Assembly (NCBI GenBank): GCA_964019055.1
Contig: OZ025219.1
Coordinates: forward strand, 10,061,388 to 10,125,387
From: Anthopleura xanthogrammica
Lineage: Eukaryota; Cnidaria; Anthozoa; Actiniaria; Actiniidae
Direction: 5' to 3'
DNA length: 64,000 nucleotides
Positions 1 through 18,880 of this stretch are shown in pieces; the stretch's first letter is position 1; every line of letters starts with the position of its first letter. Under the pieces are notes generated by a model. That model worked only from the letters and a program-made list of their open reading frames with translations, was not told the DNA's origin and made no database searches. A program made the translations under genes and the position numbers.

Positions 1-690
1 TGACTTAGATCAGCCCAGAGGTTGTTTCAGGGTTCTATCTGTGAGTTAGCCGTGCCCTGACTTAGATCAGCCCAGAGGTTGTTTCAGGGTTTGATCTGTG
101 AGTTAGCCACGCCCTGACTTAGATCAGCCCAGAGGTTGTTTCAGGGTTTGATCTGTGAGTTAGCCGTGCCCTGACTTAGATCAGCCCAGAGGTTGTTTCA
201 GGGTTTGATCTGTGAGTTAGCCACGCCCTGACTTAGATCAGCCCAGAGGTTGTTTCAGGGTTCAATCTGTGAGTTAGCCGTGCCCTGACTTAGATCAGCC
301 CAGAGGTTGTTTCAGGGTTTGATCTGTGAGTTAGCCACGCCCTGACTTAGATCAGCCCAGAGGTTGTTTCAGGGTTCAATCTGTGAGTTAGCCATGCCCT
401 GACTTAGATCAGCCCAGAGGTTGTTTCAGGGTTTGATCTGTGAGTTAGCCGTGCCCTGACTTAGATCAGCCCAGAGGTTGTTTCAGGGTTCAATCTGTGA
501 GTTAGCCATGGTCTGACTTAGATCAGCCCAGAGGTTGTATCAGGGTTTGATCTGTGAGTTAGCCACGCCCTGACTTAGATCAGCCCAGAGGTTGTTTCAG
601 GGTTTGATCTGTGAGTTAGCCACGCCCTGACTTAGATCAGCCCAGAGGTTGTTTCAGGGTTTGATCTGTGAGTTAACTGTGCCCTGACTG
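1..690 (+). repeat. 57-bp satellite array (about 12 units)
   Basis: Head-to-tail copies of a 57-bp unit beginning TGACTTAGATCAGCCCAGAG and containing CTGTGAGTTAGCC. Units differ at a few positions only (GTTCAATC versus GTTTGATC, GCCGTG versus GCCACG). The array runs off the left edge. It ends just before the first visible WRN exon, so it lies inside a WRN intron. Further arrays of the same unit are at 31196-31372 and 45508-45605 (reverse orientation) and at 48003-48176 and 63031-63487 (forward). Confidence 0.97.
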
Positions 691-746
691 TGAGAACCTA
701 ACTGATATTTTTTCAATCTAACTTCTCTCTGATTATCATTTTTCAG

Positions 747-10183
<9,437 letters not shown>

Positions 10184-10340
10184 AGATCAGTAATTTATTA
10201 GCATGAAGATTGTTTATCAGAGTTAGTAATTTGGACATATTTACTTTATTTCTTGGTAAAGTTCATGGGTTTGAATAGATTCTGCATGTTAGAGACACGA
10301 CTGAAAATAGGTTTTGTTGTTGTTGTTGGAATACCCGTCA

Positions 10341-10346
10341 AATAAA
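10341..10346 (+). terminator. Candidate poly(A) signal of WRN
   Basis: AATAAA about 160 bp after the WRN stop codon, the first canonical hexamer downstream. No cleavage site was verified. Confidence 0.45.
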
Positions 10347-10384
10347 CCTCGGTAAAGATAAAGACTGTTCTCATTATATAGAGT

Positions 10385-10696
10385 CATTTATCCTCACCAC
10401 CATCACTATCATCATAATCACTATAATCCTCACCACTATCCTCACCATCATCACTACCATTGTCATCATCACCACCATCATCATCACTATCTCCACCATC
10501 ATCACTATCACCACCATCATCACTATCACCACCATCATCAACATCATCATCACCACCATCACTACCATCATCACCACCATAATAATAATAATAATAAACT
10601 TTAATAGTATTCTCCCTACAGGGTTTTTCAGAAACTATTTACAATACTAGGATTAAATAAATACTAAATATATTATGCTAACTTTAAAAACTATTG

Positions 10697-10740
<44 letters not shown>

Positions 10741-10890
10741 CAGATATCGGAGCTACACCCCACCGCCCCCAAACAACCGCCCGAAGTCAAGGCATTTGGG
10801 TCAGTTTCCATCACCATCATAATAATAATCACTATCATCATCATCATCACCACCATCAACGTCATCATCATCACCACTATCAACGTTACC
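10385..10890 (+). repeat. (CAT/CAC)n microsatellite block at left edge of duplicated unit 1
   Basis: CAT, CAC and ACC triplets at 10385-10600 and 10811-10890, interrupted by AATAATAAT, a TA run (10700-10732) and a short GC-rich piece. The tract ends with ATCAACGTTACCCATTTATC, from which near-identity to 16805 onward begins. Confidence 0.85.
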
Positions 10891-11474
10891 CATTTATCAT
10901 AAATACCATAATAATCACCATCCAAGCTTGACCAGAATGCATCATGTTTGCTATCTCATCTGATTCAAATGTATCAATCAAAACAAGTCAAACAAACTCG
11001 TATTCATAAAGTTTGATCAAATTTATTTTCGTACAAACCTCTTTCCATTTAGGTTTATGGAGTACAAGTACATTAATACAACTAACAAACAATCCCTAAG
11101 GGGGAAGGGGTAAGACAATTAACACTTAAAACTATTTAAACCGGCAACCTTCAGTGTAATTCTCGCTTCGATGCAAAATCATGGCTATCAAGATGGCGCA
11201 GTGTGTATTGAGAATTTGTGATGAATATCTGACCGAACATGCCTTTAATTATCGCTAAAACCAAGGATAACCATCAAAAATTTGGACGAGACTACATGTC
11301 TTAATTCTGACGCTGCTGACAGTACTTAAAGGGAGCAGTTCACTTTCTTTTGTTCATTTTTGCTGTTCGGCGTAGCAGACTTGATCCTCTCCAAAGATCA
11401 CCCTAGTAATTAAAGACAAGAAAACAAAAAATAAAGGCTAGTTCCGATGATAAAGGATGACTGTTTACTCTTAT

Positions 11475-11516
11475 CATGGATGATAAAAGGACTATCAAGT
11501 CATTTTATCATCCATG
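11475..11516. repeat. Perfect 14-bp-arm hairpin
   Basis: CATGGATGATAAAA at 11475 pairs with TTTTATCATCCATG ending at 11516 around a 14-base loop. An identical copy lies upstream of gene 3 (near 17401-17442). It sits about 120 bp upstream of the putative CRE. Confidence 0.8.
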
Positions 11517-11597
11517 CTTTTATTACTGGGTTGCCTATGTTGCAAACCAGTCTTAAAATGTGTTTTTCGTGCCTCGTGTAGACCATAATGTCTACTG

Positions 11598-11792
11598 TGA
11601 CGTCACACGTCATGATTGGTAGAGAACTTGTAACCATAGCAATAGTCTGTCCAATGAAGTTGTGTTGTGTTATGTATTTGTGTACAAATATGATCGACAA
11701 TTTAATAGAATTTGCCACATGATATCGAGCACGAGGTATTTATAGCTTTCGGTGTTTGGTTGCCATTAATTCATTCGTTCAAGGTTCGTGAG
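11598..11792 (+). promoter_or_regulatory. Putative promoter and 5' UTR exon of methyltransferase gene 1
   Basis: A consensus cAMP-response element TGACGTCA (11598-11605), inverted and direct CCAAT motifs (ATTGG near 11616, CCAAT near 11652) and a TATA-like TATTTATAGC (11737-11746). Then comes a short stretch ending GTTCGTGAG|GTATGT, a good splice donor at 11792/11793. A matching acceptor, TTTTCTCAG at 12953-12961, lies five bases before the ATG, so a 5' UTR intron of about 1.17 kb is inferred. The transcription start is not verified. Confidence 0.5.
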
Positions 11793-12751
11793 GTATGTTG
11801 TCTGTAGGCATGTGGCCTACCATTGTCTTTAGCTTTTTTAACGGTACGCTTAAACTACTTACAAACGCACATGCCGTACGTGGTAGACACACACTAAAAT
11901 ATGTTATTGAGAGATTTTGGAACGGGCTGGTCCACGTACTCAAAGAGAGAATCTGAGTATCTATGAGCTATTTTTGAGAATGTATGAGCAAACTATGAAA
12001 ATCGTAGAACTAGAAAAACTAGTCAAAATAGACTAAGAGAATCTATGAACCACCTAGCTATGATCAAACTAGATCTTACCAGATCTCAGATACAAAAAAA
12101 TATACTGAGACAAACTACAAAACGAGTGACAAACAAAGCTTTGATGAAAGCTGACTCCAAGAGCTTGTAGAAGTCAGACGAGCTGATAGTGATCTACAAG
12201 AAAGTGAACTGCCAAGACTCCTTGTTGAATATTTCCATTTATGAAAATATAGAAAACAAAAACTGTGGGAAAAACAAACTACCAGTTAAACACATTTTGG
12301 CTAAGAGTATTTACATTGATAAAACGTTTGTTTTGCAGTGAACAGTTTCGATACTGAAATAGATATGTTTATTTTATCAGCTAGTCTTGAAAGGTCACGG
12401 TAGGTCAAGTAGAAACCTAATACGCGTTGACGAGTCAGTAACGCAACACTAATGTCTTGCTAGAATTTAAAATGTTTTTAATGTGTGAAATCGTGTGAAA
12501 TAATAAAGAGTATATAGGATTGGCGAGTGGGCGAGCTCTTGCACAGGCAACCCAGTGAACGCGCCAAGAGCGTCTAGTTCATATCATTATGCGATCTAAG
12601 TCACGCCACGGCTAACTCACAAATCCAACCAATAAACAACATATGGGAGAGACCAAACATACTCTACTCATATGTCATGTCAAATCTAGGTATCAAACCC
12701 GAGACCTTAGAAAAAACAAAGGACGTCTGTTTTCTCAGGCAACGAACTATC

Positions 12752-12885
12752 TAGTCTCCTTCGCAGCCGTCATTAGTTTCGGTCCCAGATCCTCCCGGGC
12801 CCTCTCCACTATACATATTTCATATATATATATATAGCCTGGGAGGATCTGAGACCGAAACTAATGACGGCTGCGAAGGAGACTA
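12752..12885. mobile_element. 134-bp palindromic MITE 80 bp upstream of gene 1
   Basis: Left arm TAGTCTCCTTCGCAGCCGTC..., right arm ...GACGGCTGCGAAGGAGACTA. The arms are about 47 bp and nearly perfect, separated by an AT-rich loop with a TA run. It lies inside the inferred 5' UTR intron. The identical insertion at 18667-18800 shows it predates the duplication. Confidence 0.88.
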
Positions 12886-12966
12886 CGAAAAGGGAGTACA
12901 AACCCATTTGTGTAGTCGGTTAACAGATAATTCTCGCAATCTATTTAATACATTTTCTCAGGAAAG

Positions 12967-13866
12967 ATGGAAGAAAGATGCTTTGATACGGGAGACCATT
13001 TCGAAGAGTCCCATGGCGTATATCGAGAGAAGTCTGACGAGGTAGCCAGGGATAAGGAAATCCTTGAAATTCATCTTCCGATTGCTGTCAGAAAAATCCT
13101 CGAAGACAATCAAAGAAGAGATACCTTTAATGTGCTAAGTGTTGGGTGCGGGAATGGAGAAATTGATCTATACATCGTGGAAATCATCCAGAAAGAAATA
13201 GAACGCCACGAGAAGTACAAAGATACGAAGATATTTAACTGCGCCATCGACCCCAACGGCCAATCGATCAGTCTCTATAAACAAGACATTGAAGAGTCAC
13301 ACGTTGGTGAACAAACTATCTTTGATGTGCGCCAGATGTCTTGGGAAGAGTACATGCAAGAAAGATCCCTACATAACAATCTTGAGAACGGCAAGAAATT
13401 CGATATTGTACACTTCATGCACAGTATGTACCACCTTGATATCCAAGAAACCCTGGTTCATTGTTTTGAGAACGAGTTGAACGAAAATGGCCAGGTCGTC
13501 TGCCTCATTAGTGATTACATGACAATCCATATTATATCAAGGTTAGGGGACACCCTCAAACGGTATGGGAAAGTAACAGCTGATGATTGTTATGAAGAGA
13601 TAATCAAGAGGTTTGCCAAGAAGCGAGGATGGAACGTTGATCATTACAATCAAGAACACTTCCTTGATTTTACTGAGAGTTTCGACGAGGAATCCGTCAA
13701 GGGGAATCTTCTGCTTGACTTCTTGACGCAGACAAAGAATTTTCGTGCAACGACCGACAAGGAAAAAGTTGACGAGATTTTACAAGTGATGAGGGACAAA
13801 TCCACAGAAAAAGATGGGAAAATTCTGAGCACTAAGATCAATTATCTTCTCTTTATCTACAAATAA
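12967..13866 (+). CDS. HNMT-like SAM-dependent methyltransferase, copy 1
   Basis: 299-residue class I methyltransferase, uninterrupted, that resembles histamine N-methyltransferase over its whole length. The SAM-binding motif I is LSVGCGNGEIDL (57-68), the post-motif strand FDIVHFMHSMYH is at 145-156, and the HNMT-typical block GNLLLDFLTQTKNFRAT is at 246-262. By recalled alignment, HNMT Glu28 (amine contact) corresponds to Glu25 here. Gln143 corresponds to His152 and Asn283 to Lys290, so the amine pocket differs and histamine need not be the substrate. Likely cytosolic: no signal peptide or membrane segment. The start is set by the ATG five bases after a splice acceptor. Copy 1 has its own C-terminal variation (KINYLLFIYK). 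Its 3' flank has lost about 170 bp relative to copies 2 and 3. It is one of three tandem paralogues. Confidence 0.88.
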   Translation: MEERCFDTGDHFEESHGVYREKSDEVARDKEILEIHLPIAVRKILEDNQRRDTFNVLSVGCGNGEIDLYIVEIIQKEIERHEKYKDTKIFNCAIDPNGQSISLYKQDIEESHVGEQTIFDVRQMSWEEYMQERSLHNNLENGKKFDIVHFMHSMYHLDIQETLVHCFENELNENGQVVCLISDYMTIHIISRLGDTLKRYGKVTADDCYEEIIKRFAKKRGWNVDHYNQEHFLDFTESFDEESVKGNLLLDFLTQTKNFRATTDKEKVDEILQVMRDKSTEKDGKILSTKINYLLFIYK

Positions 13867-14084
13867 TATTCTTGAACGTTGCAGTCTGTCTTTGGACTAA
13901 GAACCAAGAACTAAAGAATGATAGCAAAACTAAATAATTTTAGCTTTGGAACGTAAAATATTCAAAACTCTCGAGGAAGAATTTCAGTGAAAACTACAGT
14001 GTAAAATGAGTCACCCCGATAGAGGAAAGAAATGCAAATGATCCACTTGATTGGTGCATTACTATTGATTAAAAAATGTCGTGA

Positions 14085-14554
14085 TTCAGTTTTTATCTAG
14101 TATTACGACTATATGACGCTGACTATTAAGCTTTAAGGAATTTTCAATATATATTGGAACGTTTGTATGCAAGGCAACATTAAGCTATTTTCACTTCTTC
14201 ATAAAATGGAAGCCACTTTAAACTATTGAAGAGCATAACGCTAGAAACCTGATTATTAACATCACAAATAACTCTTGCTGCTCTCTTTTTCAGCTTTACA
14301 AACACGGCCTAAATTCCCCTTATCACAACTGGACCAAATTGTGCTAACATAATGCATCACAGACTTTACCATAGTATTATTAATACAATAACCTTTGTTC
14401 CATAGGTAGACAAGATCTTATCTTTTTCAATACGTCAATTCGTTGTGACGAAAGGACAATCCAGTCCCTCCACGTCGGGACATTTTGTTCTATCCAGCGA
14501 CAAATGTTTCTATTATCACGACAAACAGCGAGAATGATCGCTTCTAGTCTGATG
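14085..14554 (+). other. Spacer between genes 1 and 2, nothing coding
   Basis: Region present after gene 1 but absent after gene 3. It contains a fragment near 14440-14520 (CATTTTGTTCTATCCAGC) that is shared with the SINE-like sequence near 16545. No open frame with family resemblance was seen. Confidence 0.5.
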
Positions 14555-14701
14555 CAGGGACCGCGGAGCACCCTAAAAATGTGCTGGGGCTAAGATTGGA
14601 AAATATAAGAGACTAAAATGGGGAAAGGGAAAAAGTGGTAGGGCTATAGCCCTACCAGCCCCCCTCCCCCCCCCCCCCCCCCCCCCCCTCCGCGGTCCCT
14701 G
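14555..14701. mobile_element. C-rich inverted-repeat element between genes 1 and 2
   Basis: Ends CAGGGACCGCGGAG and CTCCGCGGTCCCTG form exact terminal inverted repeats around an AAAATATAAGAGACTA core, a paired TAGGGCTATAGCCCTA stretch and a long C tract. A related copy is at 20207-20346, with the same right flank (TTAACTGGATGTCTTGTA). A diverged piece is at about 5580-5690. Confidence 0.8.
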
Positions 14702-14907
14702 TTAACTGGATGTCTTGTAACGGTCTGATGATATCACGTCTGTAGTTTTCTGTTGGACGAAAGTCAACTAAACCCAGAGGTCAATGACAGCTACTGTCTT
14801 GTGCCTTGTCACTCGTAACTGGATCGTTCGTGACTAGTAAGTTTCCTTCGCTTCGAAATAGTGAAGTTTTATGGAAGTTTGACAACCTTGTGTGACTACA
14901 AGGAAAG

Positions 14908-15807
14908 ATGGAAGAAAGATGTTTTGATACGGGAGACCATTTCGAAACGTCCTTTGGTGTATATCGAGAGAAGTCTGACGAGGTAGCCAGGGATAAGGAA
15001 ATCCTTGAAATTCATCTTCCAATTGCTGTCAGAAAAATCCTCGAAGACAATCAAAGGAGAGATACCTTTAATGTACTAAGTGTTGGGTGCGGGAATGGAG
15101 AAATTGATCTACACATCGTGGAAATCATCCAGAAAGAAATAGAACGCCACGAGAAGTACAAAGATACGAAGATATTCAACTGCGCTCTCGACCCCAACGG
15201 CCAATCGATCAGTCTCTATAAACAAGACATTGAAGAGTCACACGTTGGTGAACAAACTATCTTTGATGTGCGCCAGATGTCTTGGGAAGAGTACATGCAA
15301 GAAAGATCCCTACATAACAATCTTCAGAACGGTAAGAAATTCGATATTGTACACTTTATACACAGTATGTACTTCGTCGATATCCAAGAAACCCTGGTTC
15401 ATTGTTTTGAGAACGAGTTGAACGAAAATGGCCAGGTCGTCTGCCTCATTAGTGATTACATGACAAGCAATATTGTATCAAGGTTTGGGGACACCCTCAA
15501 ACGGTTTGGGAAAGTAACAGCTGATGAATGTTATGAAGAGATAATCAAGAGGTTTGCCAAGAAGCGAGGATGGAACGTGGATCATTACACTCAAGAACAC
15601 TTTCTTGATTTTACTGAGAGTTTCGACGAGGAATCCGTCAAGGGGAATCTTCTGCTTGACTTCTTGACACAGACAAAGAATTTTCGTGCAACGACCGACA
15701 AGGAAAAAGTTGACGAGATTTTACAAGTGATGAGGGACAAATCCACAGAAAAAGATGGGAAAATTCTGAGCACTAAGATCGAAGATTTTCTCTTTATCTA
15801 CAAATAA
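14908..15807 (+). CDS. HNMT-like SAM-dependent methyltransferase, copy 2
   Basis: 299 residues, collinear with copies 1 and 3 and with the same motif I (57-68). Differences from copy 1 include ETSFG near residue 15, LHIVE (69-73), CALDP (92-96), the FIHSMYFVD segment around the SAM/amine pocket (150-158), and KIEDFLFIYK at the end. Unlike the other two it lacks the upstream promoter block. Similarity to copies 1 and 3 begins at the bases AGGAAAG just before the ATG, which is the splice-acceptor junction inferred for those genes. It therefore has a different 5' region (about 14702-14902), and whether it is transcribed is unknown. The reading frame is intact, arguing against a dead copy. Confidence 0.86.
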   Translation: MEERCFDTGDHFETSFGVYREKSDEVARDKEILEIHLPIAVRKILEDNQRRDTFNVLSVGCGNGEIDLHIVEIIQKEIERHEKYKDTKIFNCALDPNGQSISLYKQDIEESHVGEQTIFDVRQMSWEEYMQERSLHNNLQNGKKFDIVHFIHSMYFVDIQETLVHCFENELNENGQVVCLISDYMTSNIVSRFGDTLKRFGKVTADECYEEIIKRFAKKRGWNVDHYTQEHFLDFTESFDEESVKGNLLLDFLTQTKNFRATTDKEKVDEILQVMRDKSTEKDGKILSTKIEDFLFIYK

Positions 15808-15970
15808 TGAGAACATTATTTGATCTAAGAACCAAGAACTCGTCAACAAAATATTGAAGTGAAGTGGATCCTAAAGAATGATAGCAAAACTAAATAATAT
15901 TTTCGCTTTGAAACGTAAAATATCCAAAACTCTCGAGGAAGAATTTCAACACTGGCATCATAATGTAATG

Positions 15971-16145
15971 TATAGGACCCAAGATGGATCCGTGTGGAAC
16001 TCCAGCAAAGGAGTGGCTCCAATAGAGGAATGAAGTGCAATGTTCAAAAGTTCAACTTGATTGGAACATTATCGCTAATTAAAAATCTCTGCTTCTGTTT
16101 TTGTAGTAACTGTATAGGACCAATGATGGATCTAAGTGGAACTCC
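15971..16145 (-). mobile_element. Decayed reverse-transcriptase-like motifs, two copies
   Basis: On the minus strand, 16003-15971 reads GVPHGSILGPI and 16145-16113 reads GVPLRSIIGPI. Both resemble the conserved GVPQGSxLGP motif of non-LTR reverse transcriptases. Flanks are short-framed and no other RT motif was found, so this is at most a fossil fragment, internally duplicated. The same pair occurs after gene 3 (19944-20118). A chance match cannot be excluded. Confidence 0.4.
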
Positions 16146-16299
16146 AGTGTAAAATATGTCACCCCGATAGAGGAAAGAAATGCAAATGATCCACTTGATT
16201 GATGCATTAATATTGATTAAAAATTTTTGTGATTTTTTAGCATGTAACTCTCCAAAGAAGGGAGGGTTCTGCCAATATACGCCGTTCAAGTTAGTAAGC

Positions 16300-16572
16300 A
16301 CGTGTACACACGTTCTAGACCATGCTCAAAGTAGAAATCCTTTAAATGTTGCAGGAATCGAACAAATGGATATCGTGTCGCGTTCTACCCGGTTGACCCT
16401 ACCGTCTTTGTTTTTTACGAGGGTAGCACTTAATAGCCAGTGGCTAACGAACCTGTGGCCCTCGTAACATGATCGAATTAGAATTTAGAAGTTGATTTTT
16501 GTGGAGGGAAGAAAACTGGAGAACCCAGAGAAAAACCCTCCACATCGAGAAATTTTGTTCTATCCAGCCACA
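16300..16572 (-). mobile_element. SINE-like fragment
   Basis: Contains TAGAATTTAGAAGTTG followed by GGAGGGAAGAAAACTGG and AGAAAAACCCTCC. The same order is at 6365-6425, and it resembles the tail of the SINE at 45640-45790. The tRNA-like half (16320-16470) is degraded. Confidence 0.5.
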
Positions 16573-16584
16573 AATGTTCGCCTC

Positions 16585-16815
16585 TACCACCACCGCTACT
16601 ATCATCATCATCATCATCATCATAATCACCATAATCATTACCACTATCTTCACCATCATCACTACTATCGTCATCACCACCACCATCATCATCATCACTA
16701 TCACCACCATCATCACTATCACCACCATCATCAACATCAACGTCATCATCACCACCATCACTACCATCATCACTATCACCACCATCCTCATCATCATCAC
16801 CACTATCAACGTTAC
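16585..16815 (+). repeat. (CAT/CAC)n microsatellite at left edge of duplicated unit 2
   Basis: CAT, CAC and ACT triplets ending with the same ATCAACGTTACCCATTTATC junction as the tract at 10811-10890. Both 5.9-kb units therefore start in this microsatellite. Confidence 0.88.
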
Positions 16816-17523
16816 CCATTTATCATAAATACCATAATAATCACCATCCAAGCTTGACCAGAATGCATCATGTTTGCTATCTCATCTGATTCAAATGTAT
16901 CAATCAAAACAAGTCAAACAAACTCGTATTCATAAAGTTTGATCAAATTTATTTTCGTACAAACCTCTTTCCATTTAGGTTTATGGAGTACAAGTACATT
17001 AATACAACTAACAAACAATCCCTAAGGGGGAAGGGGTAAGACAATTAACACTTAAAACTATTTAAACCGGCAACCTTCAGTGTAATTCTCGCTTCGATGC
17101 AAAATCATGGCTATCAAGATGGCGCAGTGTGTATTGAGAATTTGTGATGAATATCTGACCGAACATGCCTTTAATTATCGCTAAAACCAAGGATAACCAT
17201 CAAAAATTTGGACGAGACTGCATGTCTTAATTCTGACGCTGCTGACAGTACTTAAAGGGAGTAGTTCACTTTCTTTTGTTCATTTTTGCTGTTCTGCGTA
17301 GCAGACTTGATCCTCTCCAAAGATCACCCTAGTAATTAAAGACAAGAAAACAAAAAATAAAGGCTAGTTCCGATGATAAAGGATGACTGTTTACTCTTAT
17401 CATGGATGATAAAAGGACTATCAAGTCATTTTATCATCCATGCTTTTATTACTGGGTTGCCTATGTTGCAAACCAGTCTTAAAATGTGTTTTTCGTGCCT
17501 CGTGTAGACCATAATGTCTACTG

Positions 17524-17718
17524 TGACGTCACACGTCATGATTGGTAGAGAACTTGTAACCATAGCAATAGTCTGTCCAATGAAGTTGTGTTGTGTTATG
17601 TATTTGTGTACAAATATGATCGACAATTTAATAGAATTTGCCACATGATATCGAGCACGAGGTATTTATAGCTTTCGGTGTTTGGTTGCCATTAATTCAT
17701 TCGTTCAAGGTTCGTGAG
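17524..17718 (+). promoter_or_regulatory. Putative promoter and 5' UTR exon of methyltransferase gene 3
   Basis: Same arrangement as upstream of gene 1: TGACGTCA at 17524-17531, CCAAT motifs, TATTTATAGC at about 17663-17672, and a donor TTCGTGAG|GTATGT at 17718/17719. The matching acceptor TTTTCTCAG ends at 18875, just before the ATG at 18881. Confidence 0.5.
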
Positions 17719-18666
17719 GTATGTTGTCTGTAGGCATGTGGCCTACCATTGTCTTTAGCTTTTTTAACGGTACGCTTAAACTACTTACAAACGCACATGC
17801 CGTACGTGGTAGACACACTAAAATATGTTATTGAGAGATTTTGGAACGGGCTGGTCCACGTACTCAAAGAGAGAATCTGAGTATCTATGAGCTATTTTTG
17901 AGAATGTATGAGCAAACTATGAAAATCGTAGAACTAGGCAAACTAGTCAAAATAGACTAAGAGAATCTATGAACCACCTAGCTATGATCAAACTAGATCT
18001 TACCAGATCTCAGATACAAAAAAATATACTGAGACAAACTACAAAACGAGTGACAAACAAAGCTTTGATGAAAGCTGACTCCAAGAGCTTGTAGAAGTCA
18101 GACGAGCTGATAGTGATCTACAAGAAAGTGAAATCCTTGTTGAATATTTCCATTTATGAAAATACAGAAAACAAAAACTGTGGGAAAAACAAACTACCAG
18201 TTAAACACATTTTGGCTAAGAGTATTTACATTGATAAAACGTTTGTTTTGCAGTGAACAGTTTCGATACTGAAATAGATATGTTTATTTTATCAGCTAGT
18301 CTTGAAAGGTCACGGTAGGTCAAGTAGAAACCTAATACGCGTTGACGAGTCAGTAACGCAACACTAATGTCTTACTAGAATTTAAAATGTTTTTAATGTG
18401 TGAAATCGTGTGAAATAATAAAGAGTATATAGGATTGGCGAGTGGGCGAGCTCTTGCACAGGCAACCCAGTGAACGCGCCAAGAGCGTCTAGTTCATATC
18501 ATTATGCGATCTAAGTCACGCCACGGCTAACTCACCAATCCAACCAATAAACAACATATGGGAGAGACCAAACATACTCTACTCATATGTCATGTCAAAT
18601 CTAGGTATCAAACCCGAGACCTTAGAAAAAACAAAGGACGTCTGTTTTCTCAGGCAACGAACTATC

Positions 18667-18800
18667 TAGTCTCCTTCGCAGCCGTCATTAGTTTCGGTCC
18701 CAGATCCTCCCGGGCCCTCTCCACTATACATATATCATATATATATATATAGCCTGGGAGGATCTGAGACCGAAACTAATGACGGCTGCGAAGGAGACTA
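18667..18800. mobile_element. 134-bp palindromic MITE upstream of gene 3
   Basis: Same element and same relative position as 12752-12885, with TAGTCTCCTTCGCAGC and GCTGCGAAGGAGACTA ends. It was inherited through the segmental duplication rather than inserted independently. Confidence 0.88.
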
Positions 18801-18880
18801 CGAAAAGGGAGTACAACCCATTTGTGTAGTCGGTTGACAGATAATTCTCGCAATCTATTTAATACATTTTCTCAGGAAAG

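Larger units (their letters stand above)
10872..12966 (+). repeat. Upstream block of methyltransferase gene 1 (duplicated at 16798-18880)
   Basis: About 2.1 kb that is nearly identical to the block upstream of gene 3, at an offset of about 5.92 kb with only small indels (for example AGACACACACT versus AGACACACT). It has no coding gene; short open frames on either strand are not supported by family resemblance. It holds a putative promoter, a 5' UTR exon, a hairpin and an inserted MITE. Confidence 0.9.
16798..18880 (+). repeat. Upstream block of methyltransferase gene 3 (duplicate of 10872-12966)
   Basis: Near-identical copy of the block upstream of gene 1, differing by scattered substitutions and a few short indels. 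It has no coding gene of its own. The high identity, including non-coding DNA, indicates a recent segmental duplication or ongoing gene conversion. Confidence 0.9.

Noticed and set aside
1..690. CRISPR-like array
   Set aside because: Repeats are contiguous with no unique spacers, and the surrounding genes are eukaryotic and spliced. It is a satellite.
11500..11718. 72-codon minus-strand frame duplicated identically at 17426-17644
   Set aside because: Identity is explained by the segmental duplication, and the frame overlaps the putative promoter and hairpin. No conserved protein features.
16444..16857. His-, Asp- or Ile-rich open frames on both strands
   Set aside because: Artefact of the (CAT/CAC)n microsatellite. 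The same applies to frames at 10374-10580 and 8051-8754.
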